From Piscinibacterium candidicorallinum (GTDB taxonomy: Bacteria > Pseudomonadota > Gammaproteobacteria > Burkholderiales > Burkholderiaceae_C), in contig NZ_CP180191.1 of the NCBI RefSeq assembly GCF_047549485.1, positions 1,302,001-1,366,000 of the forward strand: a stretch of DNA of 64,000 bases. Direction: 5' to 3'. The notes beneath the pieces are model-generated. The model did not search any database. It saw nothing but the letters and a program-made list of their open reading frames with translations, and had not been told where the DNA came from. The translations under genes were made by a program, and so were the position numbers. How positions within the stretch are numbered: the stretch's first letter is position 1; the number at the start of each line of letters is the position of its first letter. Below, one piece after another: positions 35,981 through 44,535 of the stretch.

Positions 35981-37243
35981 TCACCCGCCGCGTCGCATGA
36001 GTTCGAAGAACTCCGCATTGGACTTGGTTTCCTTCATCTTTGAGAGGATGAACTCCATCGCCTGCGCTTCGTCCATGTCGTAAATGAGCTTGCGAAGAAT
36101 CCAGATCTTCTGTAATTGGTCCTTCGGGATAAGCAGCTCTTCGCGGCGCGTACTGGACTTGTTGAGATTGATCGACGGGTAGACACGCTTTTCTGCCAGG
36201 CGCCGCTCCAGGTGGATTTCGCTGTTGCCCGTGCCCTTGAATTCTTCGTAGATCACGTCATCCATGCGGCTGCCGGTTTCGATCAGCGCGGTGGCGATAA
36301 TGGTGAGCGAGCCGCCTTCTTCGAGATTGCGTGCAGCACCGAAGAATCGCTTGGGACGTTGCAGGGCGTTCGCATCTACACCACCGGTCAGCACTTTCCC
36401 CGAGGCCGGCACCACGGTGTTGTAGGCACGAGCCAGACGGGTGATCGAGTCCAGAAGAATGACAACGTCCTTCTTCATCTCGACCAGGCGCTTGGCCTTC
36501 TCAATCACCATTTCGGCCACCTGCACGTGGCGCGGAGCGGGCTCGTCAAAGGTAGACGCCACCACCTCGCCGCGCACGCTGCGCTGCATTTCCGTGACTT
36601 CTTCAGGGCGCTCGTCGATCAGCAGGACGATCAACACGGCGTCGGGATGGTTGGCAGAGATGGCGTGTGCGATGTGCTGCATCATCACCGTCTTGCCGGA
36701 CTTCGGGCTGGCGACCAGCAAGGCACGCTGACCGGCGCCGAGTGGCGCGATCATGTCGATGATGCGCCCGGTAATGTTTTCCTCGCCCTTGATGTCACGC
36801 TCAAGAGTGAAGCGGCGCGTCGGATGCAAGGGAGTGAGGTTCTCGAACATGATCTTGTTCTTGATCTGTTCGGGAGGGACGCCATTCACCTTGTCGACCT
36901 TCACGAGCGCGAAGTAGCGCTCGCCGTCCTTGGGTGTGCGGACTTCACCTTCTATCGAATCACCTGTGTGCAGATTGAACCGACGAATCTGCGACGGCGA
37001 GATGTAGATGTCGTCCGGGCTGGCCAGATAACTCGTGTCTGGTGAGCGCAGGAAGCCGAAGCCGTCAGGTAGCACCTCAAGCACGCCGTCGCCGAAGACC
37101 TGCTCACCCTGTTTCGCGCGGCGCTTCATGATGGCGAACATGAGCTCCTGCTTGCGCATGCGGGCGGCGTTCTCGATTTCGAGCGTTCCCGCCATTTCGA
37201 CGAGTTCGGTGATGTGAAGCGCCTTGAGTTCGTTCAGATGCAT
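35981..37243 (-). CDS. rho: Transcription termination factor Rho
   Basis: 420 residues, the standard size. Hexameric RNA helicase that ends transcription. N-terminal helix domain (LNELKALHITELVEMA), RNA-binding cold-shock-like fold with GFGFLRS at 61-67, Walker A ASPKSGKT at 178-185, Walker B VILLDSITRLARAYN, Q-loop region GGVDANALQRPKRFFGAARN and R-loop. Preceded by a 216-bp leader after trxA. Confidence 0.98.
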   Translation of the reverse strand: MHLNELKALHITELVEMAGTLEIENAARMRKQELMFAIMKRRAKQGEQVFGDGVLEVLPDGFGFLRSPDTSYLASPDDIYISPSQIRRFNLHTGDSIEGEVRTPKDGERYFALVKVDKVNGVPPEQIKNKIMFENLTPLHPTRRFTLERDIKGEENITGRIIDMIAPLGAGQRALLVASPKSGKTVMMQHIAHAISANHPDAVLIVLLIDERPEEVTEMQRSVRGEVVASTFDEPAPRHVQVAEMVIEKAKRLVEMKKDVVILLDSITRLARAYNTVVPASGKVLTGGVDANALQRPKRFFGAARNLEEGGSLTIIATALIETGSRMDDVIYEEFKGTGNSEIHLERRLAEKRVYPSINLNKSSTRREELLIPKDQLQKIWILRKLIYDMDEAQAMEFILSKMKETKSNAEFFELMRRGG

Positions 37244-37459
37244 GAAAGGCCAAGCCTTGGGGAGAATGCCGCGAACGCGGCGAGAACTGGATGAGTTGGA
37301 GGGGGAAGCCGTTCGGCCTCGCGGTGGCTCGACCAGAGCTGAACTCTGGGAGCGCTACCGGGTGCTGCGTAGCAGCAAGACTTGTTGAATTATGGCGCCG
37401 GGATCTTGGGCGCGCAAGTTGCGAACGGGTCGGCGTTGCGCGGACCCGTCGAGTTCAAA
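37244..37459 (-). promoter_or_regulatory. rho leader region, C-rich
   Basis: Between trxA and rho, the transcript strand has C-rich, G-poor pieces close to the rho ATG (CTTCCCCCTCCAACTCATCC and CATTCTCCCCAAGG), of the kind Rho binds. A CGGGTC...GACCCG hairpin lies nearer trxA. This fits autoregulated attenuation of rho as known in Escherichia coli, but the sequence itself does not prove it. Confidence 0.4.
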
Positions 37460-37786
37460 TCACAGGTGCCCTTCAAGGAAGGCCGTCAGTTGCGACTTGG
37501 AAAGCGCACCAACCTTCGTGGCCGACACCTGCCCGTTCTTGAAGAGCATCAGCGTCGGGATGCCACGAATGCCAAACTTGGCCGGCACGTCGCGGTTTTC
37601 ATCGACATTCATCTTCGCGACCTGCACTCGCCCTGCGTAGTCCTTTGCGACTTCGTCGAGGATCGGGGCAATCATCTTGCACGGGCCGCACCATTCCGCC
37701 CAGTAGTCCAGCAACACGGGAACGTCGGACTGCAGAACTTCGGCGTCAAAAGACGCATCGCTGACGTACTTGATCGAGCCGCTCAT
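37460..37786 (-). CDS. trxA: Thioredoxin 1
   Basis: 108 residues. Active site WCGPC at 32-36, cis-Pro in RGIPTLMLF, and a typical opening SDASFDAEVLQSDVPVLLDYWAEW. Cytoplasmic disulfide reductant for ribonucleotide reductase, methionine sulfoxide reductase and others. Upstream of rho in the conserved trxA-rho order. Confidence 0.98.
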   Translation of the reverse strand: MSGSIKYVSDASFDAEVLQSDVPVLLDYWAEWCGPCKMIAPILDEVAKDYAGRVQVAKMNVDENRDVPAKFGIRGIPTLMLFKNGQVSATKVGALSKSQLTAFLEGHL

Positions 37787-38003
37787 GGCATTTCCTGTAA
37801 GAGTGAAAGCAGATCGCGCGCATCCTCCCGGATTGGCAGGGCGCCCTTATCAATATGGGTCAAGATGTTACACGTGCAAGTGCGGCGCTACATTGGCTTG
37901 CGTAATCGTGGCGATAGCGGCGGCCTGCTTGCCCAAAGCCTTGCGACTGCGCTTGCCATGCCTCTGCGGCGTGTCGCGTATCGACTCGGAGATACACTTC
38001 ATG

Positions 38004-38102
38004 TTGGTGGGCCCCCTCGCATGGGAGTCCGGGAACCGGGTCAGGTCGGGAACGAAGCAGCCCTAACCGGTCGCTTTCAGTGCCGAGGTTCAGGCTCACC
38101 TT
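38004..38102 (+). ncRNA. ffs: Signal recognition particle RNA (4.5S, bacterial small type)
   Basis: About 100 nt upstream of dnaX, its usual place in betaproteobacteria. The Ffh-binding core is present: GGTCAGGTC, then a GGAA tetraloop, then GAAGCAGCC. Relative to Escherichia coli the base pair closing the tetraloop is G-C in place of C-G, a compensated change. The ends pair (GGTGGGCC near 38006 with GGCTCACC near 38093-38100), closing the long hairpin. Ends are estimated to a few bases. In the rest of the 376-bp gap from trxA, TACACT at 37993 could be its -10 box; no good -35 was seen. Confidence 0.9.
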
Positions 38103-38162
38103 TGACATTTCGCGGGTCGCCCAAGCGTGCGGCCTGCCATCTACCCTCTCAGGCGTGAACGC

Positions 38163-39845
38163 ATGAGCTATCAGGTGCTTGCCCGCAAGTGGCGGCCCAA
38201 GTCCTTTGGTGCCGGTCTCGTTGGTCAGGAGCACGTTGTGCGGGCGCTGAGCCACGCGCTTGCGAGTGGTCGGCTGCATCATGCGTACCTGTTCACCGGA
38301 ACACGCGGGGTGGGCAAGACCACCCTCTCCAGAATTCTTGCCAAGGCGCTCAATTGCACCGGCCCGGACGGACAAGGGGGAATTACCTCTGAGCCGTGTG
38401 GTGTGTGCGAGTCATGCAAAGCCATAGATGCAGGGCGATTCATTGACTACGTCGAGATGGATGCTGCAAGCAACCGTGGTGTCGATGAAATGACCACGCT
38501 GCTTGAGCGCGCTGTGTATGCGCCTACGGCCGGCCGTTACAAGGTGTACATGATCGACGAAGTACACATGCTGACGAACCACGCCTTCAACGCCATGCTG
38601 AAGACGCTGGAAGAGCCGCCGGAGCACATGAAGTTCATCCTTGCGACAACCGATCCGCAGAAGATCCCGGTCACCGTGCTGTCGCGCTGTCTCCAGTTCA
38701 ATCTCAAGCAGATGCCAACCGGTGCGACTGCAGAGCATCTCGCACGTGTTCTCGGCGATGAAGGCATCGAAGCCGAGCCCCATGCACTGTCGCTGATCGC
38801 ACGCGCAGCGCATGGTTCCATGCGCGACGCCTTGAGTTTGACTGACCAGGCGATCGCCTTCTGTGCCGGACCGATCACCGCGGCTGCCGTGCGGGAGATG
38901 CTCGGCGCTGTCGATACCGGGCATCTGGTCGCGCTTCTGGATGCGCTGGCCGCCCGCGATGCCGAGCGCCTTGGTCGTGAACTCGAACAGATGGGTGCCC
39001 GGTCCATCGGCTTCGAAGCGGCCTTGTCGGATCTCGCCGCCCTGCTGCACAGAATTGCGCTGGCGCAGAGCATCCCGGGCAGTGCTCACGATGACATCGC
39101 TGACCAGCAGGATGTGCTTCGGCTCGCGGCAGCCTTTGCGCCGGATGAAGTTCAGCTCTTGTACGGCATTGCGCTCAAGGGGCTGCAGGAACTGAGTTGG
39201 GCCCCTGACCCGGCAACTGGCTTCTCTATGACGCTTCTGCGGATGCTCGCGTTCGTGCCGGTGGCTGCCGCTGCAGAGCCGCCCAGCAAGCCGCTGCTTG
39301 CGCCGCGCCCGGTCAGCAGACTGTCTGTCCCGGTGCCGGCCGTCGTAGTCGCTCACCCCGAGCCTGCGTCTCAATTGCCGGCATCACCCGAACCCGTGGT
39401 TCGCGCGACTCAACCCGCGCCGCAGCGCGCCTCGGCCTCCATTTCAGACTGGCCTGGCCTGGCCGGCCGCCTGCCATTAACCGGGATCGCCCAGCAACTT
39501 GCCTTGCAGAGCGCATTGATTGCGGATGATGGGGAGTCGCTGGCACTGTCTGTGGCGGCACGCGGCCTGTCCAGTCCAGTCACCGTCGGAAAGCTGGAAC
39601 AGGCTTTGGCCTCAAGCGGGTATCGCCGCAAGGTCGAGGTCCGGCTCGATGAGCAGGCCTCGACCGAGGGCGCAGGTGCACCAGTGACGGCGCATCAACG
39701 CATGGAGCTGGAGCGTACGGTCGCTCGCCAGGCGCTTGAGAGCGCCGTCCAGAACGATCCGGTTGTGCGTGAGATTCAAGACCTCTTCGGGGCCAGCGTG
39801 ATTTCCTCGTCGATCCGGGCTCCGGAAGCCGGCACGCAGGGCTGA
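38163..39845 (+). CDS. dnaX: DNA polymerase III subunit gamma/tau
   Basis: Clamp-loader ATPase. 560 residues from MSYQVLARKWRPKSF, the family opening. Walker A GTRGVGKT at 46-53; four zinc cysteines at about 64, 78, 81 and 84; Walker B MIDEVHML; sensor 1 ATTDPQKIPVTVLSRC. The C-terminal third is a Pro/Ala linker plus a tau-type domain ending QDPVVREI-like NDPVVREIQDLFGA. A two-residue difference (FGAGLVGQ) from the common FDTLVGQ is visible near 15. No obvious A-run frameshift site for gamma was noticed. Heads dnaX-ybaB-recR. Confidence 0.96.
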   Translation: MSYQVLARKWRPKSFGAGLVGQEHVVRALSHALASGRLHHAYLFTGTRGVGKTTLSRILAKALNCTGPDGQGGITSEPCGVCESCKAIDAGRFIDYVEMDAASNRGVDEMTTLLERAVYAPTAGRYKVYMIDEVHMLTNHAFNAMLKTLEEPPEHMKFILATTDPQKIPVTVLSRCLQFNLKQMPTGATAEHLARVLGDEGIEAEPHALSLIARAAHGSMRDALSLTDQAIAFCAGPITAAAVREMLGAVDTGHLVALLDALAARDAERLGRELEQMGARSIGFEAALSDLAALLHRIALAQSIPGSAHDDIADQQDVLRLAAAFAPDEVQLLYGIALKGLQELSWAPDPATGFSMTLLRMLAFVPVAAAAEPPSKPLLAPRPVSRLSVPVPAVVVAHPEPASQLPASPEPVVRATQPAPQRASASISDWPGLAGRLPLTGIAQQLALQSALIADDGESLALSVAARGLSSPVTVGKLEQALASSGYRRKVEVRLDEQASTEGAGAPVTAHQRMELERTVARQALESAVQNDPVVREIQDLFGASVISSSIRAPEAGTQG

Positions 39846-39902
39846 TACTCACGACGCGCCAACCTGAAGCAGCCAAACACATCCACCTTTGAGGAACTTG
39901 TC

Positions 39903-40229
39903 ATGATGAAGGGACAGATCGCAGGCTTGATGAAGCAGGCACAGGCGATGCAGGAAAACATGAAGCGCATGCAGGACCAGCTCGGCCAGATCGAGGTCGA
40001 GGGTTCTGCGGGGGCCGGCATGGTGAAGGTTGTCATGACTTGCAAGCACGACGTGAGGCGAGTGAGCATCGACCCCAGCCTGCTCGCGGATGACAAAGAC
40101 ATGCTCGAGGACCTCGTGGCGGCAGCCTTTAACGATGCCGCGCGAAAGGCCGAGCAGACCTCGCAAGAGCGCATGGCCAGTGTCACGGCGGGATTGCCGC
40201 TGCCCCAGGGCATGAAGTTTCCTTTCTGA
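39903..40229 (+). CDS. ybaB: YbaB/EbfC nucleoid-associated protein
   Basis: 108 residues, small dimeric DNA-binding protein. Family marks are the helical opening GLMKQAQAMQENMKRMQDQLGQIEVEGSAGAGMVKVVMTCKHDVRRV and LEDLVAAAFNDA. Two adjacent ATGs (39903 and 39906) are possible; GAGGAA lies upstream. Placed between dnaX and recR as in most proteobacteria. Confidence 0.95.
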   Translation: MMKGQIAGLMKQAQAMQENMKRMQDQLGQIEVEGSAGAGMVKVVMTCKHDVRRVSIDPSLLADDKDMLEDLVAAAFNDAARKAEQTSQERMASVTAGLPLPQGMKFPF

Positions 40230-40251
40230 CGCCGCTTCGTGAGGGGATCGC

Positions 40252-40851
40252 ATGAGCCCCCGGGCTGATGCATTTGCAAGATTGCTCGAGGCCTTCGAGC
40301 GGCTACCTGGTGTCGGCCCGAAGACCGCCCAGCGCTTCGCCGTTTACTTGCTGGCTGAAGACCGTATGGCGGCGGCGCAGCTGGCTGACGCCTTGGGCAC
40401 CGGGCTGCAAAGAATCGGTCGCTGTGCCCGCTGCAACACATTTTCGGAGTCCACCTTGTGCAGCACGTGCGCTGACGAGTCGCGAGACCCTAGCGTGCTT
40501 GCAATCGTGGAAACACCTGCGGATCAACAAGCACTTGAAGCGACGCTTGGATATCAAGGGTTGTACTGGGTCCTGATGGGGCGCGTGTCGCCACTCGACG
40601 GTGCAACGCCACAGTCTCTGGGCTTTGAGGCGCTGCTTGATCGCGCCAGTGATGGCCAGGTGCGCGAGGTCATCATTGCGACCAACTTCACGGTGGAGGG
40701 CGAAGCCACAGCGTTCATGCTCTCGGACCTGCTCAAGCGCAAAGGTCTCAAGGTCACACGTCTCGCGCGTGGTCTGCCGGTGGGTGGCGAGCTCGAATAC
40801 GTCGATCTGCCGACGCTTGCCGCCTCGCTCAGGGACCGCCGGCCTGGCTGA
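40252..40851 (+). CDS. recR: Recombination protein RecR
   Basis: 199 residues, usual size. Loads RecA at gaps with RecO/RecF. Helix-hairpin-helix LPGVGPKTAQRFAVYLL, C4 zinc finger CARCNTFSESTLCSTCAD, and a Toprim domain with VVETPADxxALE-like VETPADQQALEATLGYQGLYWVLMG and EVIIATNFTVEGEATAFML. Convergent with the end of the arginine/cyanophycin operon; an imperfect GGTGCAACC/GGTTTGCGCC hairpin lies in the 57-bp gap. Confidence 0.97.
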   Translation: MSPRADAFARLLEAFERLPGVGPKTAQRFAVYLLAEDRMAAAQLADALGTGLQRIGRCARCNTFSESTLCSTCADESRDPSVLAIVETPADQQALEATLGYQGLYWVLMGRVSPLDGATPQSLGFEALLDRASDGQVREVIIATNFTVEGEATAFMLSDLLKRKGLKVTRLARGLPVGGELEYVDLPTLAASLRDRRPG

Positions 40852-40908
40852 TCGCTACGAGACGGGTCGGTGCAACCGAAGGTTTGCGCCCTTGGCTCGC
40901 GGATCAGC

Positions 40909-41724
40909 TCAAACCGCCAGTTCGTGCCAGCGCGCAACGTGCACCGGGCCGGCGTCGATCAGATCCACCAGACCCGATTCGCGAAGTCCCAACCGCACGA
41001 GCCCTTGCTGAAAGCCTGCTAGCGCTTGATCGGCTTGACCGATTTCGCTCTGTGCTCGCTGCGGCAAGAAGGCTGCGTACACCGGTAGCCGTGGCAGCAA
41101 TTCAGCGACCCCGGCTTTCCAATGCGGCTGATCGAGTCCGGAGGCGTCCAGACCGCTCAGCGCAGGCGGGCAGAAAGGCCGCCCCAGTGTTTGCCAGAAC
41201 GCCGAGCTTCCATCTGCGGCGTGTACGCCCCGCAGCCGAACGAATACCTGGCCAGTTGCCGGGGGCTTTGCCTCAGCGCGCAGATGCCGAAGCGCGCTTT
41301 CCAGCAGCGCTGCCGGTGCCGTGCCTACAGCGAGATCTGGCAGCGCTGCCAGTATTTCGAGCGCGCTCATCCCATGCACGTCGTGACCGAGTTGGAGTGT
41401 CTGCACCGCATGGAGGATCCCCAGATCTTCGCTGGCATGAACAGTTCGGCCCAGACGCCAGACCGGATACGCCTTGCGGGTGCCGAAGGCGGGCGTAAAA
41501 GTCCCTACCGCCACTATGCCTCCACCGCTGCTCACAACGAACAGCGTCGCTTCATCTGGTGGCAGAGCCGTCGGGTCCGCCGGAGCGGCCCAGGGCCCAC
41601 GCAATTGCTCGAGCCACCAAGTCACGGGCAGACGCCAGCCTGACTGGTCGATCGCGTGCTCTTGCAGCAGGTCGAGAATTGCGTCCCGGTCTGTTGTCCG
41701 GGCGAAGCGGATCTGCAGCATCAC
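40909..41724 (-). CDS. Divergent, shortened arginine N-succinyltransferase-like protein
   Basis: 271 residues, against about 340 for AstA. It starts MMLQIRFARTTDRDAILDLLQEHAIDQSGWRLP, a GNAT-like opening like that of its upstream neighbour, and keeps the order of AstA blocks: a beta-strand region with FVVSSGGGIVAVGTFTPAFGTRKAYPVWRLGRTVHAS, FWQTLGRPF, and LVDLIDAGPVHVARWHEL at the end, which parallels the VDLFDGGPTVHARLDTLR of AstA. Conserved residues inside those blocks are largely replaced. It overlaps astA by 4 bases (ATGA). Probably the second subunit of a heteromeric enzyme, like AruF with AruG in Pseudomonas, or a regulatory paralogue. Confidence 0.7.
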   Translation of the reverse strand: MMLQIRFARTTDRDAILDLLQEHAIDQSGWRLPVTWWLEQLRGPWAAPADPTALPPDEATLFVVSSGGGIVAVGTFTPAFGTRKAYPVWRLGRTVHASEDLGILHAVQTLQLGHDVHGMSALEILAALPDLAVGTAPAALLESALRHLRAEAKPPATGQVFVRLRGVHAADGSSAFWQTLGRPFCPPALSGLDASGLDQPHWKAGVAELLPRLPVYAAFLPQRAQSEIGQADQALAGFQQGLVRLGLRESGLVDLIDAGPVHVARWHELAV

Positions 41725-42770
41725 TCGCCTCCTGTGGGTGTCGCGTTCAATGACGCGATTCGCAGTTCATCGCCTTCAACAATTTCGAGCAGCCCGCCGT
41801 CTTGCGCGCCGATGAGGAACACGCCGTCGCGAATCTGGCCGCGGACAATGCTTGATCGTGGGTTGGAAGTCGCTGTGTTCAGCGCAATGAAGAGCTCACC
41901 TGCCGGCTGGCCGAAGCGTACGGGCATGCGGCGGCTGCCACGCGGCGTGCGCAGGGTGTCAAGTCGAGCGTGGACTGTCGGTCCGCCATCGAACAGATCG
42001 ACGTAGGTGTTTTCGTCAAAGCCCTCATCCATGAGGATCGAGAACGGCAGCTCGGCCGACGGGTGCAACTGGCCAATCGCCAAACGTGCTTGCTCTGGCA
42101 AGAGTGTCACGTAGATCGGTGCCTGTGGCATGAGTTCGGCGATGAACGACTTGCTGCGGCCGCCTGCGATGCGCTCGGCCTGTGCGTAGTCCATGTTGAA
42201 AAAGCGGCGACCGACCGCGTCCCAGAACGGGCAGTGTCCTGCGTCATCGCACAGTCCCGGGCTCTCCGCGGCAACGCGGTCGGCAAAGCGCTCTGGATGC
42301 TCGGCCATGTAGAGCAGGCGCGCACGCGAAAGCAGCTGCGGCCACGGGCTGCTTTCGAGATGGGGCTCGATATAGAACGATGTCAGCAGGCTGTAGCCGC
42401 TGAGGTCGTGGCACAGATGCAGCACGTGGATGCGGTTGGACAGATCCAGCGAGCGGGATGTATGCACCACGATCTCGTTGCGGTAGCTATAGAAGCGATC
42501 GTGAAAACCTGCGCTGGCCGTGATGCCGCTTACGCCCGCAACATGGCCGCTTGATATCTCTTCGAGCACGAAGAAATAGGTTTCTTCAGTCGGAGCATCC
42601 ACATCCGAGTCGAATGAGTGGATTGATCTCCGAACCTTTTCGAGCAGGCGATCCGTGTCCTCTGGCAAAGACGTGACGCCAATCGCCGCCGCCCGCGCAA
42701 TTCGTTCGATGTGGGGGAGATCCGACAGCCGGCTAGGCCGCAGGACATAGGTACTGGGTGATGTGCTCAT
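41721..42770 (-). CDS. astA: Arginine N-succinyltransferase (AstA/AruG-like)
   Basis: 349 residues. Transfers succinyl from succinyl-CoA to the alpha-amino group of arginine, first step of the AST pathway. AstA blocks are clear: YVLRPSRLSDLPHIERIARAAAIGVTSLPEDTDRL, FYSYRNEIVVHTSRSLDLSNRIHVLHLCHDLSGYSLLTSFYIEP, FWDAVGRRFFNMDYAQAERI, SFIAELMPQAPIYVTLLPEQAR and GFDENTYVDLFDGGPTVHAR. Overlaps both neighbours by 4 bases (ArgR-like gene before, AstA paralogue after). The remaining ast genes (B, C, D, E) are not in this window unless the M14 protein at 44536 serves as AstE. Confidence 0.9.
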   Translation of the reverse strand: MSTSPSTYVLRPSRLSDLPHIERIARAAAIGVTSLPEDTDRLLEKVRRSIHSFDSDVDAPTEETYFFVLEEISSGHVAGVSGITASAGFHDRFYSYRNEIVVHTSRSLDLSNRIHVLHLCHDLSGYSLLTSFYIEPHLESSPWPQLLSRARLLYMAEHPERFADRVAAESPGLCDDAGHCPFWDAVGRRFFNMDYAQAERIAGGRSKSFIAELMPQAPIYVTLLPEQARLAIGQLHPSAELPFSILMDEGFDENTYVDLFDGGPTVHARLDTLRTPRGSRRMPVRFGQPAGELFIALNTATSNPRSSIVRGQIRDGVFLIGAQDGGLLEIVEGDELRIASLNATPTGGE

Positions 42771-43621
42771 GAGGACGTGCTTCCTGCCTGCCAGTAGGTC
42801 GATACGCGGCGGCTGCGTTCCTCGCGCGGTGTCATGCCGAAGTGCGCGCGATAGGTGCTGGAAAAGTGCGGGCCGGAGGAAAAACCGCAGGCCAGTCCGA
42901 CCTGCAGAATGGATTGCGAGCTTTCCTGGAGCAGCGTGCGGGCATGGGCCAGGCGCATTTCCAGGTAGTGCTTCGAGGGCAATGTGTCCAGGTGCTGCTT
43001 GAACAGGCGTTCCAGCTGCCGGCGCGACACACCTACCAGTCGCGCGATGTCATCGCCCGGCAGTGGTTCTTCAAAGTTGGCTTTCATGAGCGCCAAGGCT
43101 TCGGTCAGCTTGGGGTGCGTCGTCGTCCGGCCCAGCGGCCCAGAGCCGCCTGAGTCCGGTGCAGTCACCGCCACCGTGTCGGACGCAACGGCCCAGCGAT
43201 TCAGGTACTCCGGTGCCCAGCGTTCGAGCGCCGCTCGACCAACGAGATCGGCAAGTGCTTTTGCGTCGACTTCGATCGCGTTGACCGGCGGGGCAGATGT
43301 CATTTCGCCGCGCAGGAAGAATCGAAGCTCCGCTGGGCGCGCCAGCCAGTCGAAAGCGGAACGACTTTCGGGGTCGACGACGCGGTCCGTTGCCGTGACG
43401 ACGCGTACATCAGCATGTTCCGCTTCGTCCGAAAGGTTGGTGCGGAGCATGATGCCCTCGGCGGTCAGAACATCGGTTTGCAGCGCAGGCGCCGACAGCG
43501 CGAGCCTTGTCTCGACGGGCGCGGCGATGGCTTTCAGTGAGTGGTTCAGCCGTGCGAGCTGCGCGATGGGTTCGAGCGACTGTCCTGGCGCGACGAGGAC
43601 GGCGATCCGGATCGTTCGCAT
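42767..43621 (-). CDS. AraC-family transcriptional regulator, ArgR (Pseudomonas)-like
   Basis: 284 residues. The N-terminal ~170 residues are a diverged amidotransferase/DJ-1-like sensor domain as in the GlxA/ArgR branch, shorter than usual. The C-terminal ~100 residues are a double helix-turn-helix: LPGDDIARLVGVSRRQLERLFKQHL and SILQVGLACGFSSGPHFSSTYRAHFGMTPRE. Pseudomonas ArgR of this type activates arginine uptake and catabolism genes in response to arginine. Encoded within the operon it presumably controls, directly ahead of astA with a 4-base overlap. Candidate operators lie at 49361-49462. Confidence 0.85.
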   Translation of the reverse strand: MRTIRIAVLVAPGQSLEPIAQLARLNHSLKAIAAPVETRLALSAPALQTDVLTAEGIMLRTNLSDEAEHADVRVVTATDRVVDPESRSAFDWLARPAELRFFLRGEMTSAPPVNAIEVDAKALADLVGRAALERWAPEYLNRWAVASDTVAVTAPDSGGSGPLGRTTTHPKLTEALALMKANFEEPLPGDDIARLVGVSRRQLERLFKQHLDTLPSKHYLEMRLAHARTLLQESSQSILQVGLACGFSSGPHFSSTYRAHFGMTPREERSRRVSTYWQAGSTSS

Positions 43622-43685
43622 CAGATGCTCGCACCCTGCGGTATTGCCATGCCTGTCTCGCGGGTGGCCTGCACCGGCGCAGCGG

Positions 43686-44528
43686 CTACTTCAGACCGCT
43701 GGAGAGAAACTGCTGCAGGCGCGGCGATTGCGGACGGGCCAGTACCTCGGAGGGATGGCCGGACTCCTCCACCATGCCCTTGTGCAGAAACAGGGTCTTG
43801 TTGGAAACCTCGCGCGCAAACTCCATCTCGTGTGTCACGATGATCATGGTTCGACCTTCCTCGGCCAGGCCGCGCATGACACGCAGGACCTCGCCCACCA
43901 GCTCAGGGTCCAGCGCAGAGGTCGGCTCGTCGAACAGCATGACTTCGGGCTGCATCGCGAGCGCACGGGCAATGGCCACCCGCTGCTGTTCACCGCCGGA
44001 AAGGTGGGCTGGATACAGATCCCGCCGGTGCCATACGCCGACGCGGTTCAGATAGGTTTCGGCGCGCTCGGTGGCCTCGGCCTTGCTCAGTCCCAGCACA
44101 TGCATCGGCGCTTCGATCACGTTCTCCGTGACCGTCATGTGGGCCCACAGGTTGAAGTGCTGAAACACCATGGTGAGGCGGGCGCGCATCGCGGCCAGCT
44201 GGCGGCTGTCGGCTGCCTTCAGCGTGCCGTCGCGATCCGGCACCAGGCGGAGCGCCTCCCCATCCAGCTTGATCGATCCCTGGTTGGGCTGCTCGAGCAG
44301 GTTGATGCAGCGCAGGAAGGTGCTCTTACCCGAACCGCTGGCACCGATGAGCGTGAGCACATCACCGGACGCAGCCTGCAGGCTGACACCCTTCAAGACC
44401 TCCACGTCGCCGAATCGCTTGTGGATATCGCTGACTTCAAGCTTGATGGGCATCGTCGGGCTGCTGTTGAACAAAGGGTTGACGGCATCTGCGGGCAGTG
44501 CATCGAGCGGTTCGAGGCGGGCATTCAT
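43686..44528 (-). CDS. Basic/polar amino acid ABC transporter ATPase (HisP/ArtP-like)
   Basis: 280 residues from the ATG at 44528, 7 bp after the M14 gene; an internal ATG at 44453 would remove a non-conserved 25-residue leader. Walker A GASGSGKST, Q-loop VFQHFNLWAHMTVTENV, signature LSGGEQQRVAIARAL, Walker B VMLFDEPTSALDPE, switch IIVTHEMEFARE. High similarity in pattern to HisP. Partner of the permeases at 45651 and 46340 and the receptor at 47067. Confidence 0.93.
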   Translation of the reverse strand: MNARLEPLDALPADAVNPLFNSSPTMPIKLEVSDIHKRFGDVEVLKGVSLQAASGDVLTLIGASGSGKSTFLRCINLLEQPNQGSIKLDGEALRLVPDRDGTLKAADSRQLAAMRARLTMVFQHFNLWAHMTVTENVIEAPMHVLGLSKAEATERAETYLNRVGVWHRRDLYPAHLSGGEQQRVAIARALAMQPEVMLFDEPTSALDPELVGEVLRVMRGLAEEGRTMIIVTHEMEFAREVSNKTLFLHKGMVEESGHPSEVLARPQSPRLQQFLSSGLK

Positions 44529-44535
44529 GGTCAGC

